In this document: in pieces, positions 16,613 through 24,501 of the stretch | Numbering within the stretch: position 1 is the first letter of the stretch | Layout: the number at the start of each line of letters is the position of its first letter | Source: Natrinema versiforme | Lineage (GTDB): Archaea; Halobacteriota; Halobacteria; Halobacteriales; Natrialbaceae | Assembly: GCF_005576615.1 (NCBI RefSeq) | Contig: NZ_CP040330.1 | Span: forward strand, 2,728,001 to 2,792,000 | Length of the DNA stretch: 64,000 bases | Direction: 5' to 3' | Notes under the pieces: model-generated | Told to the model about the DNA's origin: nothing | What the model saw: the letters and a program-made list of their open reading frames with translations, nothing else | Database searches by the model: none | Position numbers and translations under genes: made by a program

Positions 16613-17422
16613 ATGGATATCCGCCGGCTCGCACGAGGATCCGTCGAGTGGAGCCGCATCGAGCGTGTCGTCCGCACGCTGGCGGATCGCTACGACCGCG
16701 ACTGCGTCCGCGTCGAGTTCCTCGAGGCCGACAACTGGCTCTCGACGCCCTGCGTCATCGACGACGAGTGGTTCGTCAAGATCGTCTCCCGGCAGAACGC
16801 GCTGGTCCACGCGGTGCTGACGACCGGTCGCAACGTCGGCGCGTTCTCCGCCGGGAGCGAGGGGTTTTTCGACCGCTTTGATACGCCCCGCGAGATGGTC
16901 GAACACGAGTACGCGGCGACCGAGCGGATGCGCGAGATCGGCGTCAACGCGCCCCGACCGATCGACGCTTTCGAAGTCAACGGCCTCGGCGTGCTCGTCC
17001 TCGAGTACCTCCCCGACTTCCGGTCGCTCGACGATGTCTCGGACGACATCGTCGCGGGACGAGCGCCCGAACTGTTCGCGATGCTCGCGACCGTCCACGA
17101 GCACGGGCTCGCCCACGGCGACCTGCGGGCCGAGAACATCCTTCTCTGTGACGGCGAGTTCTACTTCATCGACGCCACCAGCGTCAACGACGACCGCGTC
17201 GACGAGACCACGGCCTACGATCTGGCCTGTGCGCTGGCGGTCCTCGAGCCCCGAATCGGTCCACGGGACGCCGTCGACGCGGCTGCGACGGCCTACGGCC
17301 CCGACGTATTGCTCTCCGCGCGGGAGTTCCTCGACTTCGTTCGGCTCCGACCCGATCACGAGTTCGACTCGACGACCCTGCGGAGCGAACTCGAGAAGGC
17401 GGCCGATCTGGGCGGGCAGTGA
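16613..17422 (+). CDS. RIO-like atypical protein kinase
   Basis: A 269-residue protein with the protein-kinase fold in its RIO-like form. An N-terminal helical segment (residues 1-50) precedes a small lobe with a Lys at WFVKIVS. The catalytic loop HGDLRAENILL carries the Asp and Asn, and the metal-binding Asp lies in YFIDATSVND. ELFAMLATVHEHGLAHGDL is typical. RIO kinases act in ribosome assembly; this divergent haloarchaeal branch has no assigned substrate. The ATG at 16613 is about 28 bp after the TATA-like catttaac, consistent with leaderless transcription. Confidence 0.85.
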   Translation: MDIRRLARGSVEWSRIERVVRTLADRYDRDCVRVEFLEADNWLSTPCVIDDEWFVKIVSRQNALVHAVLTTGRNVGAFSAGSEGFFDRFDTPREMVEHEYAATERMREIGVNAPRPIDAFEVNGLGVLVLEYLPDFRSLDDVSDDIVAGRAPELFAMLATVHEHGLAHGDLRAENILLCDGEFYFIDATSVNDDRVDETTAYDLACALAVLEPRIGPRDAVDAAATAYGPDVLLSAREFLDFVRLRPDHEFDSTTLRSELEKAADLGGQ

Positions 17423-17515
17423 CCGAAGGACGACCGGCGGTCGATCGGAACAGCGGCCACAACACAGGCCAGTGCAGGCACCACGGGTTTTCACGGGGTG
17501 GCGCTATGGTCGCGC

Positions 17516-18034
17516 ATGTGCGCAACGTTTACCGACGACGATATCGGGAAACGGGTCGAAACCGCCGGCGGCGACCGCCTCGGCACCGTCAGGATGACCG
17601 AGGCGGGAACGGCGTACGTCGACGCCGACGAGGGCGCGACGAGCGCGATCCAGTCGATCCTCGAGTGGGAGGACGACGAGGAAATCGTCCCGCTGGACGC
17701 GAGCGCTGTCGACGAGGTCACCGACGACGCGATTCGACTCGAGGGAAAGCGCGACTCGCTCGCGGCGTCGGACGAGGGAACTGATCCGGTCATCGAGCGC
17801 GACGAGAGCACCGACGCGCGAGACGACAGCGACGAACAGCGGACGATGGGGCCGCCGTCCGGAACGCCCGACGAGCCGGCCGCGAGCGAGGAGGGTCGGA
17901 CCGGCGAGGGCCTCGAGCCCTCGACGGAGGGGATGACCGAGGCGGGTGACGAACGCCACGAGGATTTAGAGGACGCGCCGCCGGAGGGAGAGCGGACCGT
18001 GACCGAAGACCGCGGGAAGGAAGAGGAACGATAA
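17516..18034 (+). CDS. PRC-barrel-like haloarchaeal protein with acidic tail
   Basis: A 172-residue soluble protein. The first about 70 residues (CATFTDDDIGKRVETAGGDRLGTVRMTEAGTAYVDADEGATSAIQSILEWEDDEEIVPLDASAVDEV) look like a PRC-barrel or DUF2171-type small beta-barrel. The remainder is a low-complexity, highly acidic tail rich in Glu, Asp, Ser and Pro. I prefer ATG 17516 because the family starts at CATFTDDDIG; an upstream GTG/ATG at 17498 adds only six residues. PRC-barrels occur in RNA-processing and photosystem proteins; the function here is unknown. Confidence 0.75.
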   Translation: MCATFTDDDIGKRVETAGGDRLGTVRMTEAGTAYVDADEGATSAIQSILEWEDDEEIVPLDASAVDEVTDDAIRLEGKRDSLAASDEGTDPVIERDESTDARDDSDEQRTMGPPSGTPDEPAASEEGRTGEGLEPSTEGMTEAGDERHEDLEDAPPEGERTVTEDRGKEEER

Positions 18035-18054
18035 GTGAGCGTGCGAACTTTCCA

Positions 18055-18213
18055 TTAGTCGATACCGTATTCCTCGTCACGGTACGGATCATATCTTCGG
18101 CCGCAATTATCGCATTCATAGAATTGTATCCGCCATCCCGGCGTCGTATAGTGTGCTGAGTACGTCTCACGCTTCCCACAACGTGGGCAGATAGTTGGTG
18201 GTGACGATTCCAT
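18055..18213 (-). CDS. Small zinc-ribbon protein (52 aa)
   Basis: Translating the minus strand from ATG 18213 gives a 52-residue protein starting MESSPPTICPRCGKRETYS and ending ECDNCGRRYDPYRDEEYGID. The two CxxCG knuckles are 25 residues apart and the spacer is rich in aromatic residues (HYTTPGWRIQFYE), as in typical haloarchaeal zinc ribbons. It sits 13 bases downstream of the stop of another small Cys-rich gene on the same strand, suggesting a two-gene unit. Base composition is lower in GC than the surrounding genes. Confidence 0.7.
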   Translation of the reverse strand: MESSPPTICPRCGKRETYSAHYTTPGWRIQFYECDNCGRRYDPYRDEEYGID

Positions 18214-18225
18214 CACTGGTAATGA

Positions 18226-18408
18226 CTAAATGTACCGCGATAAATTCGTTCCCTGTACTGAGCACGTAATCCGAATCTCTTCGTTGCTCGGCAGACAGAG
18301 CGAATCTCCACAGTGGTCACACGGCTGTCGTCGAGCGTGTTCATAGCAGTGACTGTCTTTCCTCGAGTCGAGCACCATCCACCCGATTCGGGGCGTGTGA
18401 ACCACCAT
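18226..18408 (-). CDS. Small Cys/His-rich protein (60 aa)
   Basis: From ATG 18408 on the minus strand: MVVHTPRIGWMVLDSRKDSHCYEHA, then CDHCGDSLCLPSNEEIRITC, ending NLSRYI. The Cys/His spacing could form one zinc site. It is immediately upstream of the 52-residue zinc-ribbon gene in the same direction and divergent from the aldehyde dehydrogenase gene at 18443. No family is recognised, and a frame of this size could be chance; the Cys pattern and tandem position are the support. Confidence 0.5.
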   Translation of the reverse strand: MVVHTPRIGWMVLDSRKDSHCYEHARRQPCDHCGDSLCLPSNEEIRITCSVQGTNLSRYI

Positions 18409-18442
18409 CAAGATTTTCACCGCTGCCGCCGTCCGATCTAGT

Positions 18443-19975
18443 ATGAGCCAGCAACTCACCGAACAGGTACACGGCCACTACATCGGCGGCGAGTGGACCA
18501 AAGGAGACGAGGACACCTTCGAGAGCGAGAATCCCGCCACCGGGGAGACGCTGGCGACCTTCCAGCGCGGGACCGAAGCCGACGTCGACGCGGCCCTCGA
18601 GGCCGCCGAGGACGCCTTCGAGGAGTGGCGCGCCCTGTCCTACATCGACCGCGCGGAGTACCTCTGGGACATCTATCACGAGCTACGGGAGCGCCACGAG
18701 GAACTGGGCGAGATCGTCTCGAAGGAGTGCGGCAAGGAGATTTCCGAGGGGAAGGCAGACGTCACCGAAGCGTGGCACATGGTCGAGTGGGCGGCGGGCA
18801 ACGCGCGCCACCCCCACGGCGACGTGGTTCCCTCGGAGGTCGCGGGCAAGGACTCGTTCATGCGCCGGAAACCGCGGGGCGTCATCGGCTGTATCACGCC
18901 GTGGAACTTCCCGGTCGCGATCCCGTTCTGGCACATGGCCATCGCCTTGGTCGAGGGCAACACCGTCGTCTGGAAGCCCGCCGAGCAGACGCCGTGGTGC
19001 GGCCAGATCATCGCCGAGATGATGGACGACGCCGGGATTCCGGAGGGCGTCTTCAACATGGTGCAGGGCTTCGGCGACGCCGGCGCGGCGATCACGGACG
19101 ACGCCCGCGTGGACACCGTGCTCTTTACCGGCTCCGCGGAGGTCGGCCACGAAATCGCCGGCAAGGTCGGCAGCGAACCCGGCAAACTCGCGGCCTGCGA
19201 GATGGGCGGCAAGAACGGGATCGTCGTCACCGAGGAGGCGGATCTGGACATCGCCGTCCACTCCGCCGTGATGAGCTCGTTCAAGACCACGGGTCAGCGC
19301 TGCGTCTCGAGCGAGCGCCTGATCGTCCACGAGGACGTCTACGATGAGTTCAAAGCGCGGTTCGTCGACATCGCCGAGGATATCGCGGTCGGCGACCCGC
19401 TCGAGGCGGATACGTTCATGGGGCCGGCCATCGAGGCCGACCACGTCGAGAAGATCCGACAGCACAACGACCTCGCCCGCGAGGAGGGAGCGACCGTCTT
19501 GGTCGATCGGTTCGAACTCGAGGAGAGCGAGATTCCGGAGGGGCACGACGGTGGTCACTGGGTCGGCCCGTTCGTCTACGAGATCGACTACGAGTCCGAC
19601 CTGCGCTGTCTGAACGAGGAGTGTTTCGGCCCGCACGTGGCCCTGATCGAGTACGCGGGCGATATCGAGGACGCGGTCGAGATCCACAACGACACCCCCT
19701 ACGGGCTCGCGGGGGCGATCATCTCGGAGGACTACCGCCAGATCAACTACTTCCGCGACCGCGCGGACATCGGGCTCGCGTACGCGAACCTGCCGTGTAT
19801 CGGCGCGGAGGTCCAACTCCCCTTCGGCGGGGTGAAGAAATCGGGCAACGGCTACCCCAGCGCCCGCGAGGCCATCGAGGCCGTCACCGAGCGGACCGCG
19901 TGGACGATGAACAACGCCGAGGACATCGAGATGGCACAGGGGCTGTCGGCCGACATCAAGACATCGGAGGACTGA
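18443..19975 (+). CDS. Aldehyde dehydrogenase family protein
   Basis: A 510-residue NAD(P)-dependent aldehyde dehydrogenase. Motifs: CITPWNFPVAIPFWHM, WKPAEQTP (cofactor-binding Lys), LFTGSAEVGHEIAGKVGSEPGKLAACEMGGKNG (general-base Glu) and TTGQRCVSSERLIVHEDVYDEF (catalytic Cys). The C-terminus has PFGGVKKSGNGYPSAREAIEAVTERTAW. The GGKNGIVV and GNGYP forms place it near the ALDH7 / semialdehyde branch rather than with the shorter enzyme at 6398, but the substrate is not deducible. The ATG starts directly at the conserved HYIGGEW region. Confidence 0.93.
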   Translation: MSQQLTEQVHGHYIGGEWTKGDEDTFESENPATGETLATFQRGTEADVDAALEAAEDAFEEWRALSYIDRAEYLWDIYHELRERHEELGEIVSKECGKEISEGKADVTEAWHMVEWAAGNARHPHGDVVPSEVAGKDSFMRRKPRGVIGCITPWNFPVAIPFWHMAIALVEGNTVVWKPAEQTPWCGQIIAEMMDDAGIPEGVFNMVQGFGDAGAAITDDARVDTVLFTGSAEVGHEIAGKVGSEPGKLAACEMGGKNGIVVTEEADLDIAVHSAVMSSFKTTGQRCVSSERLIVHEDVYDEFKARFVDIAEDIAVGDPLEADTFMGPAIEADHVEKIRQHNDLAREEGATVLVDRFELEESEIPEGHDGGHWVGPFVYEIDYESDLRCLNEECFGPHVALIEYAGDIEDAVEIHNDTPYGLAGAIISEDYRQINYFRDRADIGLAYANLPCIGAEVQLPFGGVKKSGNGYPSAREAIEAVTERTAWTMNNAEDIEMAQGLSADIKTSED

Positions 19976-20132
19976 GCAGGTACTCGAGGCCGTCCCGTCA
20001 CGGCCCACGAGGTAGAGGCCCGCCACATCGACGCGGCGTTCGATTTCCCAGCAGTATTAACGGAACGCTCGTCTTTCATTTTCTACTCGCGAACGAATCG
20101 CTTATCCGGGGATTCGTGGAAGGGGCGAGTAC

Positions 20133-21320
20133 ATGAAGGCAGTCGTTCTCGCGGCGGGGCAAGGAACGCGAATGCGACCGCTGTCGGAATCGGTGCCGAA
20201 GCCGATGCTCCCGGTCGCCGACCGACCGCTCGCGGCCCACACCGTCGACGCGGCGATCGAGGCCGGAACCGACGAAATCGTGCTCGTGATCGGCTACGAG
20301 GCCGAGACGGTCCGGGACTACTTCGGCGCGGAGTACCGAGGCGTCCCCGTCTCCTACGCCGTCCAAGCAGAACAGGCCGGAACCGCCGACGCGGTCAACG
20401 CCGCTCGAGACCACCTCGAGGGCCCCTTCGCCGTCCTCAACGGCGACAACCTCTACGATCAGGCTGCGATCGATCGGCTGTTCGACGCCTGTCCGGCGAT
20501 CTGTGCGATCGAGGTCGAGCGGCCGAGCAACTACGGCGTCCTCAGCACCGAACCCGGCGGGGACCGCGTCACGGAAATCGTCGAAAAGCCCGACGAGCCG
20601 CCGACGAACCTCGCCAATGCGGGGGCCTACGCCTTCCCGGCCGAGGCCCGCGAATGGCTCGAGGTGCCGGCGAGCGAGCGCGGCGAGCACGAGATCACCG
20701 ACGTGGTCGCCCGCGTGATCGACGAGTACGACGTCACGCCGGTCACGCTCGAGCGCTGGCTCGACGTCGGCCGGCCGTGGGAACTCCTCGAGGCAAACGA
20801 GTGGAAACTCGCCGCCCTCGAGCGCCGGATCGACGGCGACGTGAGCGAGGACGCCACGCTCGAGGGGCGGGTCGTCGTCGAGGAGGGCGCGACGGTTGAC
20901 CCCGGCGTCGCGATCGAGGGCCCGGCACTCGTTCGTGAGGGTGCCGAAATCGGACCGAACGCGTACGTCCGCGGCGCGACGCTGGTCGGCCCGGACGCGG
21001 AAGTCGGGCACTCGGTCGAGATCAAAAACAGCGTCCTCTCGCGGGGCACGTCGGTCAGTCACCTCTCCTACGTCGGCGACAGCGTCCTCGGCCGGAACGT
21101 CAATTTCGGCGCGGGGACGAACGTCGCGAACCTCCGCCACGACGACGCCGATATCGAGTTCACCGTCAAGGGCGACCGCGTCTCCACCGGCCGCCGGAAG
21201 TTCGGCGTCGTCGCCGGTGACGAGGCCAAGACGGGTATCAACACGAGTCTCACGCCCGGCCTGAAACTCGAGGGCGGCGCGACCACGCATCCCGGCGAAA
21301 CCGTCGATCGGGACCGATAA
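20133..21320 (+). CDS. Bifunctional sugar-1-phosphate nucleotidyltransferase/acetyltransferase (GlmU-like)
   Basis: A 395-residue two-domain enzyme making activated sugars for glycans. The N-terminal Rossmann-like domain (1-230) starts KAVVLAAGQGTRMRPLSESVPKPMLPVADRP, the nucleotidyltransferase signature with the GxGTR loop and catalytic Lys in PKPM; NGDNLYD carries the metal-binding Asp. Residues about 250-390 are a left-handed beta-helix of hexapeptide repeats (LVREGAEIGPNAYVRGATLVGPDAEVG) ending NFGAGTNVANLRHDD. This layout is shared by archaeal bifunctional enzymes acting on glucosamine-1-P or glucose-1-P with UTP or dTTP; the exact sugar is not determinable. Confidence 0.92.
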   Translation: MKAVVLAAGQGTRMRPLSESVPKPMLPVADRPLAAHTVDAAIEAGTDEIVLVIGYEAETVRDYFGAEYRGVPVSYAVQAEQAGTADAVNAARDHLEGPFAVLNGDNLYDQAAIDRLFDACPAICAIEVERPSNYGVLSTEPGGDRVTEIVEKPDEPPTNLANAGAYAFPAEAREWLEVPASERGEHEITDVVARVIDEYDVTPVTLERWLDVGRPWELLEANEWKLAALERRIDGDVSEDATLEGRVVVEEGATVDPGVAIEGPALVREGAEIGPNAYVRGATLVGPDAEVGHSVEIKNSVLSRGTSVSHLSYVGDSVLGRNVNFGAGTNVANLRHDDADIEFTVKGDRVSTGRRKFGVVAGDEAKTGINTSLTPGLKLEGGATTHPGETVDRDR

Positions 21321-21447
21321 CCGGTGACGGCGGACCGTCTCTAACGCCGTTCGCCGGCTGTTACCACCGCTTTTGGCGAATGGTTTTCTTCCGGTAGTCG
21401 TTGCTCGAGCACCAGTGTTTATGCCCCTCTGCTGACTGGTGGCACGC

Positions 21448-22206
21448 ATGTCGTCGGCGACGGTTCGCGGAACGATCAGGGGGATGGGGAACCGAGCGAA
21501 TCCGGCGTTTGCGGTCGCCGTCGTGGTGGTGCCACTCGCCGCACTCGGCTACGCGGTAACGGTCGCGACGATCCAGCAACACACCTTCGTCCACGTGATG
21601 GCGGGGATTCTGTGGACGGGGTTCGACGTCTTCATCGGTGCCGTCCTCGGGCCGATCATCGGCGGTCTCGACGACGAACAGAGCGCGGCGGTGTTCCAGC
21701 GGCTCACGCCCAAGACGGCGTTTCTCCTCCCGTCGCTCGCGTTCGTCACGATCGCCGGCGGCATCACGCTGGCCCAACGAACCGGCATGTTTCCCCACGC
21801 CGAGTCGTGGCTGGCGCTGTTTACCGCGGCGAACCTGATTCCAATCTTGCTGTTGCTTGGCTGGCGGCTGAACGCGTGGCGTGACCGGCGCTGGCAGGTC
21901 CCGTTCGCCCTCGCGACGGTCGGCTCGCTGGCGTGGATCGCGCTCACCATCAACGGGTTCGCGATGACCGATCCCGCGATCGCCGTCGCGCTCGGAATCG
22001 TCACGATCCTCTCGGTGCAGGGATTCGGCTTCCTGTTGCCGGGCGAACTCCGAATGTACAAGGAGATGCGCTCGGCCGATCCCGACCCGTCGGTCATTTC
22101 CGCGATCGGCCAACAGAACGCGATGCTCGGCGGCGTGCAGGGTTTCTTCCAACTCGTCCTCATCCTCGATATGGTCTATCTGCGCTACGGCGGCTTCCCG
22201 TTCTGA
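21448..22206 (+). CDS. Polytopic membrane protein, function unknown
   Basis: A 252-residue protein with seven likely membrane segments, beginning AFAVAVVVVPLAALGYAVTV and VHVMAGILWTGFDVFIGAVLGPIIGG. The HVMAGILWTGFDVF segment, with His and Trp in a helix, resembles CopD/DUF2269-type membrane proteins in which a helix His can bind haem or metal, but I would not assign it. ATG 21448 is preferred over the GTG three codons upstream. It is followed by a 275-bp convergent intergenic region with hairpins. Confidence 0.75.
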   Translation: MSSATVRGTIRGMGNRANPAFAVAVVVVPLAALGYAVTVATIQQHTFVHVMAGILWTGFDVFIGAVLGPIIGGLDDEQSAAVFQRLTPKTAFLLPSLAFVTIAGGITLAQRTGMFPHAESWLALFTAANLIPILLLLGWRLNAWRDRRWQVPFALATVGSLAWIALTINGFAMTDPAIAVALGIVTILSVQGFGFLLPGELRMYKEMRSADPDPSVISAIGQQNAMLGGVQGFFQLVLILDMVYLRYGGFPF

Positions 22207-22326
22207 CTCGAGCGAAAACGGTCGAGAATGGGCGAAGACGAACCTCGTGAGTCTCGGATCGAAGTCGAATGGTATCGAAACGAGAGCGCGGCGAAAGGTG
22301 GGACGAGGAGACGGGTGCGGGCGTGA

Positions 22327-22411
22327 CGCTCGGTTCCCGGGAAACCGAGCGCGCGACGGGCCGGAGCGACGCGCAATGCCGGTGAGACGTGAAAAGCGCC
22401 TATGCCGGCAT
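22327..22411 (+). other. Two strong stem-loops in a convergent intergenic region
   Basis: CGCTCGGTT (22327-22335) pairs with AACCGAGCG (22343-22351) around a 7-base loop, and ATGCCGG (22376-22382) pairs with CCGGCAT (22405-22411). They lie between the 3' ends of the membrane-protein gene and the nitrilase gene, so they could be a bidirectional terminator or part of a structured RNA. No open frame in the 275-bp gap looks coding. Confidence 0.4.
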
Positions 22412-22481
22412 CCGTATTGAGAACGTGCCGAGATAAAAAGTCAGCGGTCGGTCCCCGCCACAGCGTGCGATTCCGTGACGG

Positions 22482-23336
22482 TCACAGTCGCCGGTCCCGC
22501 AGCGCCGGAAACTCCTCGCGGACATCGGCGACCGTTCCGGGATCGATTTCGGTCGTGACCAGCGCCGGCTCGTCCCCGCTCGAGGCCAGCGAGACGCCCC
22601 ACGGGTCGTAGACGCTCGAGCGGCCCAACAGGGTGGCGTCGTCGAACTCGCCGGCCCCGTTTACCGTCGCGACGTAGGCCTGATTCTCGATGGCGCGGGC
22701 CCGCGAGAGCGTCGTCCAGTGTTCGATACGTGGATAGGGCCACGCGCTCGGAACGAGTACCAACTCGACGCCGTCGTCGACCAATCGCCGGTAGAGTTCC
22801 GGGAACCGCAGGTCGTAACAGGTGGTCACGCCGACGGTCAGCCCGCCGATCGACGCCGTCTCGAGTCGCTCGCCGGGGACCAGCAGCTCCGACTCCGCTG
22901 ACTCGTAGCCGAACAGGTGGTGTTTCCGGTAGACGAGTCGGAGGTCGCCGTCGGCGTCGAACAGCGCGGCGGTGTTTGCCAACCCGTCGTCGGCCGGCGT
23001 CTCGACGGTTTCGGTCGCCCCCAGATCCTCGACGATGCTACCAGCAAGGACGGCGATCCCGTGGTCGGCGGCCGCCTCCCGGAGTCTGGTGAACGTCTCG
23101 CCCGCGAACGGCTCCGCGTTGCGCGCGTAGAGATCGAACGCGAAGTAGCCCACGTTGAACAGTTCCGGCAGCGCGACCAGATCGGCCCCGCGAGCCGCGG
23201 CCCGCGCCACCGCCTCGAGCGCTCGGTCGACGTTCGCCTCGACCTCGCCGGCCTCCACCCGAATCTGTGCGAGCGCGAGTGTGAGCGACTCGCCGGTGGC
23301 GGCGCCGGCGGCCTCGGCGTTCGTATCGACGGTCAT
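22482..23336 (-). CDS. Carbon-nitrogen hydrolase (nitrilase superfamily)
   Basis: A 284-residue nitrilase-superfamily amidohydrolase. The Glu-Lys-Cys triad is visible: Glu in VALPELFNVGYF, Lys in LVYRKHHLFGYE and Cys in TTCYDLRFPELYR. The form GVTTCYDLRFPELYR matches the omega-amidase / deaminated-glutathione-amidase branch, but haloarchaeal members are uncharacterised. ATG 23336 is the start of the conserved part; the frame extends upstream only as a shadow of the next gene. The SRPBCC gene lies 25 bp upstream on the same strand, so the two are probably co-transcribed. Confidence 0.9.
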   Translation of the reverse strand: MTVDTNAEAAGAATGESLTLALAQIRVEAGEVEANVDRALEAVARAAARGADLVALPELFNVGYFAFDLYARNAEPFAGETFTRLREAAADHGIAVLAGSIVEDLGATETVETPADDGLANTAALFDADGDLRLVYRKHHLFGYESAESELLVPGERLETASIGGLTVGVTTCYDLRFPELYRRLVDDGVELVLVPSAWPYPRIEHWTTLSRARAIENQAYVATVNGAGEFDDATLLGRSSVYDPWGVSLASSGDEPALVTTEIDPGTVADVREEFPALRDRRL

Positions 23337-23361
23337 ACTCCTATCGTGGCCTCCACCACCG

Positions 23362-23796
23362 TTACTGTGTCGTCTGGAGGTCCCGTTCGAGCGCGCGCTG
23401 GAGGTTCTCGAGTTCCGAGTCGAGATTGCGCTTGAAGAACTTCTCGACGCCCGGTAGCTTGCCGTCGACGACGAAGGAGTTCTCGAGGCGGGCACCGTCG
23501 TCCGTTTCGACGATCTCATGTGTGCCGGTGACCTCGAGGACCTTTGATTTCCCGACGAACTCGACGTACTCGGGCGGTCTTCGGGTGACGTCCTCGGTGT
23601 TTACGGTGACGGTCTTTCGGACGAGGGGGATGGGGAGTTGCACGTGCCAGGTCACCCGTCGTCCGTCCGGATCGTCCACCGAGTACTCTTCGACGACGCT
23701 GATCGCCCGGGCGCGGTTCGCCGGATCGGCGATGAACTCCCAGACCCGCTCGGGCGATGCCGACACGTCGAACGACCGGTCGACCCGTACAGTCAT
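23362..23796 (-). CDS. SRPBCC / START-like domain protein (CoxG-type)
   Basis: A 144-residue ligand-binding-fold protein. It starts VRVDRSFDVSASPERVWEFIADPANRARAISVVEEY, the usual opening of SRPBCC proteins, followed by alternating strands and ending with the long C-terminal helix (FKRNLDSELENLQRALERDL). Members bind hydrophobic ligands or act in enzyme maturation. It lies directly upstream of the nitrilase gene, and the two may form a two-gene operon. Function unknown. Confidence 0.85.
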   Translation of the reverse strand: MTVRVDRSFDVSASPERVWEFIADPANRARAISVVEEYSVDDPDGRRVTWHVQLPIPLVRKTVTVNTEDVTRRPPEYVEFVGKSKVLEVTGTHEIVETDDGARLENSFVVDGKLPGVEKFFKRNLDSELENLQRALERDLQTTQ

Positions 23797-23905
23797 GCCC
23801 GTACGTGTGCGATTGTCGGATAAAAAGACCGTGGACCGCGGGCGGTCGCCGGCGTCAGTTCGAGCGGTGGCAGTCGGGCCCCGGCCGGGGTCCGTTCGAA
23901 CCGAC

Positions 23906-24130
23906 TCAACTGATCGTGACGCGCCACGTCGTCGATCGAGCGCGACCCCATTTCTCGATGTCGACTTCGTCTGTCTTCTCCGCGAGATGGGGAAGTCGAG
24001 CGCCTACCTGTTTCGACGAGAGTCCGATCGCGTCCGCGATGTTTTTCGCCCGGAAGTACTGCTCGCCGCGGGCGGCGCTCTCGCGGAGGTACGAGATAAT
24101 TCGCTGCTCTTCGTCGGAATAGTCGGTCAT
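23906..24130 (-). CDS. Small winged-helix protein (DUF7123-like)
   Basis: A 74-residue protein consisting of one winged-helix fold: DEEQRIISYLRESAARGEQYFRAKNIADAIGLSSKQVGARLPHLAEKTDEVDIEKWGRARSTTWRV. The helix-turn-helix (NIADAIGLSSKQVGARL) and the wing strand ending STTWRV are clear. Single-domain proteins of this kind are widespread and conserved in haloarchaea, probably as DNA-binding regulators; no target is evident. It stands alone between the SRPBCC and small-membrane genes. Confidence 0.8.
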   Translation of the reverse strand: MTDYSDEEQRIISYLRESAARGEQYFRAKNIADAIGLSSKQVGARLPHLAEKTDEVDIEKWGRARSTTWRVTIS

Positions 24131-24242
24131 CGTCCGTGGGTCCCTCTAAGTGGTCGTCGGTCTTAACTTTTAACGGCCGATACGGCCCGATCGCGAGTGA
24201 ATCGCCGTCGAGTATCGGGACCGACCCGCGATTCGATCGCCG

Positions 24243-24428
24243 TCAGTGCCAGTAGAGGTGGATGCCGACGACCGCCAGCGAACTAAAGAGAACGGCCGCG
24301 GCGAAGCCCCACGCCGCCGTCACGTCCGGTGCGCCAGTGAGCATTAACAGTGCGCCGATCACCGCGAGCGCCCCCAGTGCGAGCGCCAGTCCGACGCCCT
24401 TGTCCGTCGTCTCGGATTCCGTAGCCAT
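24243..24428 (-). CDS. Small two-helix membrane protein
   Basis: A 61-residue protein from ATG 24428. Two hydrophobic helices (GVGLALALGALAVIGALLMLTG and AWGFAAAVLFSSLAVVGIHLYWH) are separated by a short loop (APDVTA). It is a haloarchaeal membrane-protein type of unknown role (possibly DUF7525). The upstream frame to 24467 would add 13 basic residues and is not favoured. It lies 73 bp upstream of the end region of phoU but has its own start. Confidence 0.7.
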   Translation of the reverse strand: MATESETTDKGVGLALALGALAVIGALLMLTGAPDVTAAWGFAAAVLFSSLAVVGIHLYWH

Positions 24429-24501
24429 GCCCGGGCGTTGTGTGTGGGGTCTCTTAACTTCACTCATTCTGACGGGCTGTCGGTGGACGCCGGCGGCTCG
24501 A

